Shown here: positions 1 through 8,032 of the stretch, piece after piece
How positions within the stretch are numbered: position 1 is the first letter of the stretch
Layout of the letters: the number at the start of each line of letters is the position of its first letter
Source of the DNA: CAZUXY01 sp964624235
GTDB taxonomy: Bacteria; Spirochaetota; UBA4802; UBA5368
Length of the DNA stretch: 60,841 nucleotides
Direction: 5' to 3'
Assembly: GCA_964624235.1 (NCBI GenBank)
Contig: CAZUXY010000028.1
Coordinates: 1-60,841, forward strand
Position numbers and translations under genes: made by a program
Notes under the pieces: generated by a model
Told to the model about the DNA's origin: nothing
What the model saw: only the letters and a program-made list of their open reading frames with translations
The model's database searches: none

Positions 1-273
1 CATGAAGTGGCCAGAAACACCCAGATAAGATCAGAGGCGGTGGCCGAACAGCAGAATATACTTGATAAAGAATCCGACGAAAAATCCCGACAGGTAGCGT
101 CACGGCTGGAAGAAAATAAAAAACTTGAACATGCAAGGATCATGAGGGAAGAACAGCAGCGGCGCAGAGGCAGGCAACAGCAGGACAAGGATGGAGAGGA
201 AAAAAAAGAGGCAAAGGGAAAAAGCGCCGTTGTCGATGAAACCATGGGTAGATTTATTGATATTAAGAAATAA
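1..273 (+). CDS. C-terminal end of an unknown charged protein (partial)
   Basis: The reading frame is open from the first base to a TAA at 271-273, so this is the tail of a gene that starts outside the window; the GTG at 7 has no visible ribosome site and need not be a start. The 90 visible residues are almost all charged or polar (long Lys/Glu/Arg/Gln runs), consistent with a helical or disordered tail, ending in a short hydrophobic stretch, MGRFIDIKK. No catalytic motif is visible. A membrane-anchored protein follows 25 bases later on the same strand, so the two are probably co-transcribed. Family not recognised. Confidence 0.6.
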   Translation, partial: HEVARNTQIRSEAVAEQQNILDKESDEKSRQVASRLEENKKLEHARIMREEQQRRRGRQQQDKDGEEKKEAKGKSAVVDETMGRFIDIKK

Positions 274-298
274 TATTTCAATGTGACAAAAGGAAAAA

Positions 299-1141
299 AT
301 GCAGCTGGCCATAATCCTTTTTATCAACCTGATCCTCTGGGCATTGTTTTATCTGGTGATAAGCCTTAAACTGGAAAAATCCGCATCGGAATTCAGGGAA
401 AAGCGTCTGCGACGCGAAATGGATGAAATTATACGTGAATTCAATGAAACGGCGGAGAGGAATATCTCACTGCTGGAAAACCGCATCACAGCCCTTAAAA
501 GGCTGATGTCGCAATCAGGTTCCCGTCAGTCGGTTGATGTTAATATCGGCATGGAGGATTTCACCTCTGATATTCACAATCGAAAAGGCGGTCATACGAC
601 TGCAGTGGATCCATTGGTTTCAACCGCGGTGCCTGAGATGCACGCGGCAGGAGCCGGCATAAATGGAAACGGTGCCGGTGCCCGCCAGGGGGATAAATCG
701 ATCGCATCTTCAATCAAGTCTGAAGCAATAAACACGGTCGTTTCTTTTTTCAATAAAATGACAATAAGGGTGCGCGGCATAAAGGAACACTTTTCACACT
801 CGGGAGATTCCGAAACCCATAACTCAAAAAACGAACAGGTAAAAAAGTCTGGAATGCCCCTGAGGGATTCCTCTCAGGAAAATTTCCCCATAGAGAAGGG
901 ACTGGAACAGATATCCTCCATGGGGTTCCATCCGAAGAAAAAGAAAGCACCCGATATCGATGAGGAATCGATTATCAGAATGTTTGAAAAGTGCGATGAT
1001 AAATACGCACTTATAACCGAACTTTACAGCAAGGGCTGCACGCTGGATTTACTTACCCGTTGTTCCGGGGTCCCGGCCGGTGAGATCAGGCTGGTGCTGA
1101 ATCTTAACAGGTCCCTTGATGATGGTACCGCGGGTCAGTAG
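299..1141 (+). CDS. Membrane-anchored coiled-coil protein with C-terminal DUF6115-like helix-turn-helix
   Basis: 280 residues. A single hydrophobic segment at about residues 2-22 is followed by a charged, probably coiled-coil region to about residue 70, then a long low-complexity linker. The last ~50 residues (from DIDEESIIRMFEKCDD, with LYSKGCTLDLLTRCSGVPAGEI) look like the small helical domain annotated as DUF6115 in bacterial membrane proteins, a divergent helix-turn-helix. The ATG at 299 follows AAAGGAAAA. It would be a cytoplasmic domain tethered to the inner membrane. It lies just before cheR, but a 129-bp gap separates them and the function is unknown. Confidence 0.7.
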   Translation: MQLAIILFINLILWALFYLVISLKLEKSASEFREKRLRREMDEIIREFNETAERNISLLENRITALKRLMSQSGSRQSVDVNIGMEDFTSDIHNRKGGHTTAVDPLVSTAVPEMHAAGAGINGNGAGARQGDKSIASSIKSEAINTVVSFFNKMTIRVRGIKEHFSHSGDSETHNSKNEQVKKSGMPLRDSSQENFPIEKGLEQISSMGFHPKKKKAPDIDEESIIRMFEKCDDKYALITELYSKGCTLDLLTRCSGVPAGEIRLVLNLNRSLDDGTAGQ

Positions 1142-1270
1142 CGGACGGGACCGATTTTTCTTTCCTGGTTTGTATCACTGTAAAGTCGCCTGTAAACGAA
1201 ATTAAAGCGTGCCTGTTCAATTTACCTTATAACGTGACTTTCGATATTCAAGTCCATACCGGGTCGGGGA

Positions 1271-2125
1271 ATGATCGACTTCAACAACATTAAGCGTTTG
1301 ACAGAGGATGAATTCAGAAAATTCGCCAGGCTTGTATACGAGGAAAGCGGAATTTTTCTTAAAGATGCCAAGATAACCCTGTTGTCGAACAGATTGAGAA
1401 AAAGACTGAATGCTCTCAAACTGGGGACCTTCACCGAATATTACGACTATATCCATCAGCTGAAAGACAAGGTGAAGGAAATCGAGCAGCTTATCGATGT
1501 AGTATCCACTAACGAAACCTATTTTTTCAGGAACGAGAGGCAGTTTGAGGCTCTGTCAAAGGCATGTTTCCCCGATCTTTCCGGAAAAATCAAGAACAGG
1601 AAACTGCGAATATGGAGTGCGGGATGTTCCACGGGAGAGGAACCCTACACGCTTGCGATATGCGTACTGGAAAATATGAATCTGTTTCATGGATGGGACA
1701 TAGAGATCATCGCGACGGATATAGCGCCCTCGGTGCTTGAATTCGCGCGGGTCGGGGAATACTCGGGCAGAAGAATCGAGAAGGTTCCAAAGGAGATACT
1801 GGACAGGTATTTTGAGCAGGACAAGCAGTATCCTGAAGTGTATCAATTGAAGGAACCGGCACGCAGACTGGTAAAGTTCTATTACCTTAACCTTTTCAAG
1901 AGTCCCTACCCTGAGAATTGTGATGTTATTTTTTGCAGGAATGTGATGATCTATTTCGACCGGGAGTACCAGAAGAGATTGATAGACGGATTTGCAAAAG
2001 TGCTGCTTCCGCACGGCTATCTTTTCATCGGCCATTCGGAAACGCTGCATTCCATTTCAGAGGATTTTATATATAAAAAAGTGCTGGACTCTCCTGTGTA
2101 TGTATTTAAAGGAGCAGGAAAATGA
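1271..2125 (+). CDS. cheR: Chemotaxis protein methyltransferase CheR
   Basis: 284 residues, the usual CheR length. It transfers methyl groups from S-adenosylmethionine to glutamates of methyl-accepting chemotaxis receptors. The N-terminal helical domain runs to about residue 75; the methyltransferase domain shows STNETYFFRNERQF, the SAM-binding IWSAGCSTGEEPYT, and FCRNVMIYFD, all typical of the family. GGGTCGGGGA lies directly before the ATG. The stop overlaps the cheD start by four bases (ATGA), so translation of the two adaptation enzymes is probably coupled. Cytoplasmic, acting at receptor arrays. Confidence 0.95.
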   Translation: MIDFNNIKRLTEDEFRKFARLVYEESGIFLKDAKITLLSNRLRKRLNALKLGTFTEYYDYIHQLKDKVKEIEQLIDVVSTNETYFFRNERQFEALSKACFPDLSGKIKNRKLRIWSAGCSTGEEPYTLAICVLENMNLFHGWDIEIIATDIAPSVLEFARVGEYSGRRIEKVPKEILDRYFEQDKQYPEVYQLKEPARRLVKFYYLNLFKSPYPENCDVIFCRNVMIYFDREYQKRLIDGFAKVLLPHGYLFIGHSETLHSISEDFIYKKVLDSPVYVFKGAGK

Positions 2126-2601
2126 ACTTTAATCTGATTAATGTGGGTATTGCGGACTCCTGTGTCGCTTCACCGCCGAATATTCTGCGTACTATACTGG
2201 GATCTTGCGTGGGCATATGTCTTTACGATAAGGAGAATTCGATCGCAGGGCTTTCGCATATAATGCTTCCCGTCCAGAATGAGAAACACTCCAATCCTAA
2301 AAAATACGCGGACAGCGCCATCCCACTGCTTGTTGAGGACATGGAGAAAGCGGGAGCGAAGCGAACCGGGATAGTCGCGAAAATCGTAGGCGGTTCCACG
2401 ATGTTTAAAATGACCGGGAACAGCATGATGAGTGAAATAGGCAAGAACAACATCCAGAAAGTGAAAGAAATACTGGGGAACCTCAATATCAAAATAATTG
2501 CAGAGGATATCGGAGGGGATTACGGGCGAACCATAGACTTCTACTCGGAGGGAGGAAGTCTTAAAATCAAATCCCTGGGAAGGCCCGAAAAGGTTCTGTG
2601 A
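2122..2601 (+). CDS. cheD: Chemoreceptor glutamine deamidase CheD
   Basis: 159 residues. CheD deamidates specific glutamines on chemoreceptors and in several bacteria is modulated by CheC or CheY-P. The catalytic Cys (ILGSCVGICLYD) and His (GLSHIMLP) are both present, as is the conserved KIVGGSTMF segment. It starts inside the cheR stop codon and ends six bases before yicC. The pairing with cheR supports an adaptation role; the receptors are not in this window. Confidence 0.95.
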   Translation: MNFNLINVGIADSCVASPPNILRTILGSCVGICLYDKENSIAGLSHIMLPVQNEKHSNPKKYADSAIPLLVEDMEKAGAKRTGIVAKIVGGSTMFKMTGNSMMSEIGKNNIQKVKEILGNLNIKIIAEDIGGDYGRTIDFYSEGGSLKIKSLGRPEKVL

Positions 2602-2607
2602 GGAAAC

Positions 2608-3474
2608 ATGGAAAGCATGACCGGCTACGCCTTTCTGGAGAACAATACAGAGCAGTTTTCGTATTCCATTGAATTGAAATCGCTCAACTCAAAATACCTC
2701 GAATGTTTTATAAATCTGCCGCGCATTCTGAGAAATGAAGAAAATGAAATCGACGGAATTTTAAAAAGCCGCTTTGGAAGGGGTAAGCTCGAGTTGAACA
2801 TTGAGTTATATGACTGGGTTTCCACAAGGCCCGTGAATATAAACAGGGACCTGTTGAAAAAATATTATAAGGAAATGAAAAAAACGGCACTTGAACTCAA
2901 AACCGATGATCCGATTGCACTCGATAGATTGCTTGTGCTCGAGGGTGTGGTAATGAAGGAGAAATCGATACTCACGGCGCGATCAAGGGCCGATATTTTT
3001 AAAAGCCTGACCAGGGTGATCGGTCAGACCATTAAAATGCGCAGGCAGGAAGGGACGGCGACCAGAAAAGATATACTGGTTTCCCTGGGAGCTATTACAG
3101 TAAGCTCAGTAAGAATCAGGGCTTTGTCCAGGGAAGTTTCACGTGGACTCTTTGAGAAACTGAAAAAGAAGATCGAGGCGCTGGTTGACAAAAGCATTGA
3201 CGAAACCCGGCTCTATACCGAGATCGCGATACTGGCGGAAAAGCAGGACATTAATGAAGAACTGATGAGGCTCAACGATCATATTCAGAAGTTCAAGCAG
3301 ATCATGTCGAGCAAAGGGCAGTTGGGTAAACAGCTTGATTTTTTATGTCAGGAAATGTTCCGTGAAATAAATACCATTGGGTCTAAATCCAACAACTCTG
3401 AAATCGCGCATCTTGTTGTTGACATGAAAAACCATATAGATAAAATTCGTGAACAGTGCAGGAACGTTGTATGA
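2608..3474 (+). CDS. yicC: YicC/YloC family endoribonuclease
   Basis: 288 residues, normal for the family. It begins MESMTGYAFLENN, the expected MxSMTGYG-like N-terminus (here Ala replaces the usual Gly), and ends in the conserved helical domain with KQLDFLCQEMFREINTIGSKSNN. E. coli YicC is an endoribonuclease reported to act on RyhB. Here it starts the yicC-remA-gmk-rpoZ order that is also seen in Bacillus. The stop overlaps the remA start (ATGA at 3471-3474), which indicates translational coupling. Confidence 0.92.
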   Translation: MESMTGYAFLENNTEQFSYSIELKSLNSKYLECFINLPRILRNEENEIDGILKSRFGRGKLELNIELYDWVSTRPVNINRDLLKKYYKEMKKTALELKTDDPIALDRLLVLEGVVMKEKSILTARSRADIFKSLTRVIGQTIKMRRQEGTATRKDILVSLGAITVSSVRIRALSREVSRGLFEKLKKKIEALVDKSIDETRLYTEIAILAEKQDINEELMRLNDHIQKFKQIMSSKGQLGKQLDFLCQEMFREINTIGSKSNNSEIAHLVVDMKNHIDKIREQCRNVV

Positions 3475-3722
3475 AAACGTCATTAATCAATATTGGATTC
3501 GGCAATGCGGTGATAGCAGACCGTGTGATCGCCGTCATCACCCCGCAATCGGCATCTGGTAAAAGGATACGGGAAGAGGCGAAAGAGAACAGCATGCTGG
3601 TCGATGCCACGCACGGCAGGAAAACCAGGTCGATTATTATAATGGATAGTAATCATGTTGTACTGTCCGCAATGCAGCCGGAAACCCTGGCCAACAGACT
3701 TTCTACGAATAATGCGGAATGA
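3471..3722 (+). CDS. remA: RemA-like DUF370 regulatory protein
   Basis: 83 residues from the ATG at 3471, which overlaps the yicC stop; a longer frame from 3456 would need a start inside yicC. It has the family's core: LINIGFGNAVIADRVIAVI, SASGKRIREEAKENSMLVDATHGRKTRS and VVLSAMQPETL. In Bacillus subtilis RemA is a ring-forming DNA-binding protein that activates biofilm and osmoprotection genes; its role in diderms is largely unstudied. It lies between yicC and gmk as in many bacteria. The 3' end overlaps gmk by 11 bases. Confidence 0.88.
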   Translation: MKTSLINIGFGNAVIADRVIAVITPQSASGKRIREEAKENSMLVDATHGRKTRSIIIMDSNHVVLSAMQPETLANRLSTNNAE

Positions 3723-4338
3723 AAAATTTTCAATAGTATTTTCCGCGCCCTCCGGAGCCGGGAAAACAACCCTCATCCAGCGGCTTGTAGCCGGCGACGA
3801 TATGTTCGAGTTTTCCATATCAACTACAACAAGGCGGCCCCGGCCCGACGAAAAGGAGGGCGTCCATTATTACTTTGTAGATGAGACAGAGTTTGAAAGG
3901 ATGAAGGCGGGTGATGAATTCATAGAATGGGCGGTGGTTCATAAGAACAATTACGGTACCACAAAAAAAGAGGTTGACAGGATCAAGGTCACCGGAAAAA
4001 TCCCTGTATTTGATGTGGATGTCCAGGGGGCGAGAACCCTGAAAGCAGTACTTTCCGAAGCAGTTTTCATTTTTATCGTTCCGCCATCCCTGGAAGTATT
4101 AAAAAGCCGTTTGCGTGCGCGAGATACCGAATCAAAGGAACAGATTGAGATTAGAATCGAGAATGCCCTGAATGAAATCACGGAGTATGTTCGTTACGAC
4201 TATGTGGTGATCAATGACACAGTGAATGAGGCCTTGTCTGAGATTAGATCCATTATCAGGGCGGAAAACTGCCGTTCTTCAAGAATGAATAACACGTTGC
4301 TAACACGGGGGATTGTAAATGATAATACCGCTGGATAA
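3712..4338 (+). CDS. gmk: Guanylate kinase
   Basis: 208 residues from the ATG at 3712, chosen because the family starts a few residues before the P-loop; an upstream ATG at 3655 would give 19 unrelated residues inside remA. It phosphorylates GMP to GDP with ATP. The P-loop is SAPSGAGKTTL, followed by the GMP-binding segment STTTRRPRPDEKEGVHYYFV and VFDVDVQGARTLK. It overlaps both neighbours, as expected in this compact operon. Cytoplasmic. Confidence 0.95.
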   Translation: MRNEKFSIVFSAPSGAGKTTLIQRLVAGDDMFEFSISTTTRRPRPDEKEGVHYYFVDETEFERMKAGDEFIEWAVVHKNNYGTTKKEVDRIKVTGKIPVFDVDVQGARTLKAVLSEAVFIFIVPPSLEVLKSRLRARDTESKEQIEIRIENALNEITEYVRYDYVVINDTVNEALSEIRSIIRAENCRSSRMNNTLLTRGIVNDNTAG

Positions 4339-4525
4339 GCTTATGGCATTGAGAGGAAACAGATATATTTTTACCCGGGCCACGATGATCATGGTGGACA
4401 AAATGGGCAATATAAAGGACTATCCCGAAAGTGACGAGAACTGGAAGGTGGTTCCCAACATCCTGAAGCTGGTTCTTGACGAGAAGTTGAATTTTAAATA
4501 TGAACCGGATCCGGATGAAGAATAG
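4319..4525 (+). CDS. rpoZ: RNA polymerase omega subunit
   Basis: 68 residues. The N-terminus MIIPLDKLMALRGNRYIFTRATM fits the omega consensus (xIPLDxLxxxxxNRYxxTxxA), though the second conserved patch is divergent. Omega helps assemble and stabilise the beta-prime subunit. It starts 20 bases inside the 3' end of gmk, and gmk-rpoZ adjacency is widespread. The acidic tail (EPDPDEE) is typical. Confidence 0.88.
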   Translation: MIIPLDKLMALRGNRYIFTRATMIMVDKMGNIKDYPESDENWKVVPNILKLVLDEKLNFKYEPDPDEE

Positions 4526-4596
4526 AACCCATAAATTATCTGGGGAAAACCCGTGTTATCTCAGATAAAGGGGCTGGTAATATCAAAGCTGTTGTA

Positions 4597-5490
4597 TTGA
4601 TCGGACCGACAGCGGTTGGTAAAACTGAGACATCTCTTTTCATGGCGGAACACGGTTTTGAAATCATTTCTGCTGATTCCGTACAGGTGTACCGATACCT
4701 CGACATAGGCAGCGGAAAACCCTCGGCCGCCCAAAGAAAAAAGGTTCTACACCATCTCATCGATATTGTTGATCCTGACTTAAATTTCAGTGCGGGAGAT
4801 TTTTGCAGGGAGGCGATAAAAGCTGCGGAAAAAATATCGCACAGGGGTAACTTGCCTCTCTTCGTAGGGGGAACAGGACTTTATATAGATGCGTTTTTCA
4901 AGGGACTTTCAGTAATCCCTGTTATCAGTTCTCCGGTGAAAGCCCGTTTGAAGGAAGAATTGAATACCGGAGGGCTTCAGCCGTTATATGAAGAACTGTG
5001 TCGTTGTGACCGGATTTTTGCAGAAAAGATACATCACAATGACAGGCAGAGAATACTCAGGGGGCTTGAGGTGTACCGGGAAACCGGAAGGCCGTTAAGC
5101 GGCTATTTCGGGTCGAAGGAAGGTCACGAATCGGATAATACTCTTTATATCGGATTACGCACGGAAAAGCAGGACCTGTATAAGAAGATTGATACCCGTG
5201 TCGATACTATGATCTCAGAGGGATTGGTTGATGAAGTGGTCCGCCTTCGCGGGATGGGATATGGTCCAGGGCTGAATTCGATGAAATCGATAGGCTATGC
5301 CGAATGCAATGAATACCTGGACGGGGATTTAAGCCTGGAGAAAGCGGTGGAAAAAATAAAAATCCAGACTAAAAGATATGCGAAACGGCAGATGACATGG
5401 TTCAGAAAAAATCCACGGATTTACTGGTACAATGTTTTTGATCTTGAAAAAATAATGAACCTTGTTTATTCTTGGAAAAACAGTCTTTAA
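4597..5490 (+). CDS. miaA: tRNA dimethylallyltransferase MiaA
   Basis: 297 residues from the TTG at 4597. MiaA adds a dimethylallyl group to A37 of tRNAs that read UNN codons. It shows the P-loop GPTAVGKTETS, ISADSVQVYRYLDIGSGKPS, the tRNA-binding region, and TKRYAKRQMTWFRK. The start is odd: TTG 4597 leaves almost nothing before the P-loop. The frame stays open back to 4519 with no ATG, GTG or other TTG, and residues AVVL of the expected first strand are encoded just upstream. A non-canonical start such as ATC 4582, behind AAAGGGG at 4567-4573, is possible, and so is a local sequence error. hfq follows, as in many bacteria. Confidence 0.92.
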   Translation: MIGPTAVGKTETSLFMAEHGFEIISADSVQVYRYLDIGSGKPSAAQRKKVLHHLIDIVDPDLNFSAGDFCREAIKAAEKISHRGNLPLFVGGTGLYIDAFFKGLSVIPVISSPVKARLKEELNTGGLQPLYEELCRCDRIFAEKIHHNDRQRILRGLEVYRETGRPLSGYFGSKEGHESDNTLYIGLRTEKQDLYKKIDTRVDTMISEGLVDEVVRLRGMGYGPGLNSMKSIGYAECNEYLDGDLSLEKAVEKIKIQTKRYAKRQMTWFRKNPRIYWYNVFDLEKIMNLVYSWKNSL

Positions 5491-5611
5491 AATGCAAACA
5501 GGGCTGATCTGTTAGGGGGATTATGGTTATCGTTAATGATGCTGTTAAGGTAATCTTGTAAGATCCAGACGGCCCATGTGATAAACAAATAATTGAGGGG
5601 AAGGTGCGATT

Positions 5612-5848
5612 GTGAAACAGACAAAAAATCTGCAGGATAATATTTTAAATCTTGCACGTAAGGAAAAGCTGGAGATTACAATTTATCTCATGAACGGTGT
5701 CCCGATTAAGGGAAGGGTGCTCAGTTTTGATAATTTTACTATCCTGGTTGAGGTGGATAAAAAACAAAACATGATATATAAACACGCGATCTCGACCATA
5801 GTCCCCTCCAAACCGCTGCAGTACCGAGAGGATGACACCTCTGCCTGA
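5612..5848 (+). CDS. hfq: RNA chaperone Hfq
   Basis: 78 residues. The hexameric Sm-like protein pairs small RNAs with mRNAs. Sm1 is seen in LEITIYLMNGVPIKGRVLSFDNFTI and Sm2 in MIYKHAISTIVP, with the YKHA signature intact. The start is GTG at 5612 behind GAGGGGAAGG at 5595-5604, a strong ribosome site. The 121-bp gap after miaA could hold its own promoter, but I see no clear one. The C-terminal tail is short. Confidence 0.96.
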   Translation: MKQTKNLQDNILNLARKEKLEITIYLMNGVPIKGRVLSFDNFTILVEVDKKQNMIYKHAISTIVPSKPLQYREDDTSA

Positions 5849-5858
5849 GGCCGATACC

Positions 5859-6755
5859 ATGAAAAACTTCGGATGGAAGATATTCGCAATATTCCTTGTG
5901 GGTTCGGTCATCTATGGCGCGTATACCGGACTTTATATTGTTGGTGATGATCAGTTTGGTGTTTTAAAGGACGAGGCCGGCGGAGCAAATCGTTACCTTT
6001 ATCCGGGGTATAATATTGTATATCAAAATCTGGTTCCCGGACGGGTGAAGGTAACTTTACACCGGAAGAAAGCGGCTGATTCTATTGAGATAAAAATACC
6101 GGTATCTCCCTTGCAGGATTTGAAGAGCGATTATTATAACGTCATTCTAAAAGTAAATATCTCCTATGAAATCAGTACCCGTGAATTGACGGTGGGGCCG
6201 GAAGATTTTGCTGAAAATCCCCACGCGGTGACCGAATTACTGACGAAAATACTCCAGTCACATTTTGAAAAAAAATTGTACCCGTACATGGTTCCGAATT
6301 ATAACAGAGCCGCCATGAGCAACGCCGTCGCGCAGATTATAAAAGACGCCGCCCGCGAAGTGTCCGCATTCGCCCTCGGTATGGGTGTTAAAATTAACAC
6401 GGTGGAATCTGCCGGCAATATGTACCTGCCTGACAACAAGACATATTTTGAGGGTTTGGCCTTGATGGATCAGATTAGGACCATTGAAAACAATAATAGA
6501 AAGGAAATGCTGATCATAAAGAACAGTCTCGAAAAAGAAAAACTCCTGAAACAGGAATATCTGGGCAAGCTGGGCGATATTTCCAAACTGATTAAGGAAA
6601 ATCCAGATCTTTTGAAGTATATTTATATTGACAGGCTCGCGGGGAATGTGAAAGTGATCATTGCTCCTGAAAAAACCGGTATGCCTCTCAATCTCGATAG
6701 TGATAATAAAACTGAAAACAAGAAACTCAGGGGAGAAGTAGATAATCTTCGGTAA
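5859..6755 (+). CDS. SPFH/prohibitin-like membrane protein
   Basis: 298 residues from the ATG at 5859, preferred to 5832 because GAGG lies nine bases before it and the longer frame would overlap hfq. One N-terminal membrane segment (about residues 4-24, WKIFAIFLVGSVIYGAY) is followed by a region resembling the SPFH (stomatin/prohibitin/flotillin) fold, with GDDQFGVLKDEAGG, VKVNISYEI-type strands and a C-terminal helical, coiled-coil stretch around residues 205-250. Such proteins form membrane rings and microdomains. Resemblance is structural rather than motif-based, so the family call is moderate. It follows hfq by ten bases. Confidence 0.6.
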   Translation: MKNFGWKIFAIFLVGSVIYGAYTGLYIVGDDQFGVLKDEAGGANRYLYPGYNIVYQNLVPGRVKVTLHRKKAADSIEIKIPVSPLQDLKSDYYNVILKVNISYEISTRELTVGPEDFAENPHAVTELLTKILQSHFEKKLYPYMVPNYNRAAMSNAVAQIIKDAAREVSAFALGMGVKINTVESAGNMYLPDNKTYFEGLALMDQIRTIENNNRKEMLIIKNSLEKEKLLKQEYLGKLGDISKLIKENPDLLKYIYIDRLAGNVKVIIAPEKTGMPLNLDSDNKTENKKLRGEVDNLR

Positions 6756-6792
6756 GCCCAATTGAAATATTAAAAAATTTAAGGAGATGTAT

Positions 6793-6882
6793 ATGCCTTG
6801 CGGTAGGAAAAAGAAAAGAAGAAAGATAGCGAATCATAAGAGAAAAAAGAGAAGACGACAGAACCGTCACAAAAAGAAATAG
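6793..6882 (+). CDS. Tiny basic AURKAIP1/COX24-domain protein (bS22-like ribosomal protein)
   Basis: 29 residues (MPCGRKKKRRKIANHKRKKR, then RRQNRHKKK), about two-thirds Lys/Arg. AAGGAGAT lies ideally before the ATG. The pattern KKRRK-x3-HKRKKRRR-x2-RHKKK matches the AURKAIP1/COX24 family, whose mitochondrial member is mS38 and whose mycobacterial relative is the small-subunit protein bS22. It probably sits in the small ribosomal subunit. A strong terminator follows 30 bases downstream, so the unit ends here. Such short genes are often missed by annotation pipelines. Confidence 0.8.
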   Translation: MPCGRKKKRRKIANHKRKKRRRQNRHKKK

Positions 6883-6912
6883 CGGTATTAAATTATAAGG
6901 AAATGATATCAG

Positions 6913-6952
6913 AAGAGATTGGTGAAACGATAAACCGCCAATCTCTTTTGTT
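6913..6952 (+). terminator. Rho-independent terminator after the tiny ribosomal-type gene
   Basis: Ten-base arms AAGAGATTGG (6913-6922) and CCAATCTCTT (6938-6947) with a 15-base loop are followed by TTTTGTT. This is a standard intrinsic terminator on the plus strand and closes the run that begins with cheR or hfq. Confidence 0.75.
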
Positions 6953-6970
6953 ATAACCCGGGCATACGCC

Positions 6971-7690
6971 ATGCGGAAATCACCCGATAGAAACAAACAA
7001 GTTTCCAAAGATCAGGCTAAAACAGTCTGGAAACGCAGACCATCCGAAATACGAGGGTATCAGGCGGCATTGTATTTAAATGCTGAGAATGGCGACTACC
7101 TGCGGGTGGATTATAATCTCAAAGACAAGCGGGTGCGTATTTACCTTGAAGATTCCGAGGAAGGAGGCAATCCCTATTATCTGGTAGTCCAGAACGGAAA
7201 AGTCACCGCTCAGAGAAATGCGACAACCGGCAGGGCATATGCCGTTTCTGACAAGCTTATGAGCCGTTCGGCGCTGCTGCTTACCATTTCGAACAGACAG
7301 GTTTTCGAAATGGTGAATACAGGTCTTGGTCTTGAAGCGGTTGAGAAACTAAGCAGGGAAAAGCAGATAAAGCGTGAAGAACGTAAAGAAATGCTGGACC
7401 AGACCAGAAAGCGTTATTTCCGCCCGGAATCCGCTTCGGCCGGTGATGACGCCGAGGCCGGTATCACTACGTCACGAAGGTTTTTAATAGACCTGCTGGA
7501 CATTGTAATGGGGATGCTGGTATGTGGTGGATTATTTCTGTATCATCACGATTATGTTGTTTTAGGTATTAGCGCCGCGGTCACGGGTGTAGTACTGGGA
7601 CTGATGGATATGCTTTTTAGGGGCCGGCAACCTTCGATAGTAAAAATGCTTCTATTCGTCATTTGCGGTCTTGGTGTCTATATTTACTGA
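6971..7690 (+). CDS. Unknown protein with C-terminal membrane segments
   Basis: 239 residues ending just before the assembly gap. The first ~115 residues look like a soluble beta-rich domain (YQAALYLNAENGDYLRVDYN, VRIYLEDSEEGGNPYYLVVQNG). A charged helix follows (about 125-160), then two or three membrane segments (about 170-215 and 222-239). No clear ribosome site is seen before the ATG at 6971. Family not recognised. The cytoplasmic-domain-plus-membrane layout suggests a membrane-attached sensor or structural protein, but nothing in the sequence shows a function. Confidence 0.6.
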   Translation: MRKSPDRNKQVSKDQAKTVWKRRPSEIRGYQAALYLNAENGDYLRVDYNLKDKRVRIYLEDSEEGGNPYYLVVQNGKVTAQRNATTGRAYAVSDKLMSRSALLLTISNRQVFEMVNTGLGLEAVEKLSREKQIKREERKEMLDQTRKRYFRPESASAGDDAEAGITTSRRFLIDLLDIVMGMLVCGGLFLYHHDYVVLGISAAVTGVVLGLMDMLFRGRQPSIVKMLLFVICGLGVYIY

Positions 7691-7691
7691 T

Positions 7692-7701
7692 NNNNNNNNN
7701 N
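7692..7701. other. Assembly gap (ten Ns)
   Basis: Ten consecutive N characters, the conventional mark of a scaffold join of unknown true length. Genes may be missing here, and linkage between the left 7.7 kb and the rest depends on this join. Confidence 0.99.
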
Positions 7702-8032
7702 CTACTTTTTTTAAAGAAATGGATGTATCGATATATCCTTTGTGCTCCAGGTCTGAATTCCCTGAAAAATATACAGGTGGGGTATATGTTCACCCCGGTT
7801 GGCTCACGGCAGCCTTCGGTGGATATTTGGGCTATAGGTTCTGGTGAATACTTAAAACGTTTTCCCCCGGTATTATTAAGAATTAATGCTTGAAATGATT
7901 AGTGGAAAAAGTTACCCTATTCACTCAGATAAAAGGATTAAGGGAATGGTCTCTCCGTTATTGCGTAATGACGAGGCTCCTTAAATCTACTGAATATGGT
8001 TAAATATGCAATAAAGATCTCAGGGGAATGAT
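7702..8032. other. Non-coding stretch between the gap and cheW
   Basis: About 330 bases without a supportable gene. A short open frame (7702-7893) has no family resemblance and appears to run through the Ns, so it could be the tail of a gene lost in the gap or chance. The stretch holds a possible sigma-28-type promoter (7907-7932) and the cheW ribosome site AGGGGA just before 8033. Confidence 0.5.
7907..7932 (+). promoter_or_regulatory. Possible sigma-28 (FliA-type) promoter for cheW
   Basis: AAAAGTTA (7907-7914), ten bases, then TCAGATAA (7925-7932). Against TAAAGTTT-N11-GCCGATAA this matches 12 of 16 positions with a spacer one base short. A chemotaxis gene under the flagellar sigma factor is plausible, and FlgM is encoded nearby, but the spacing makes this tentative. 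Confidence 0.3.

Noticed and set aside
7663..7893. Frame running across the Ns
   Set aside because: It translates through unknown bases and overlaps the preceding gene's end; the part after the gap has no family character.
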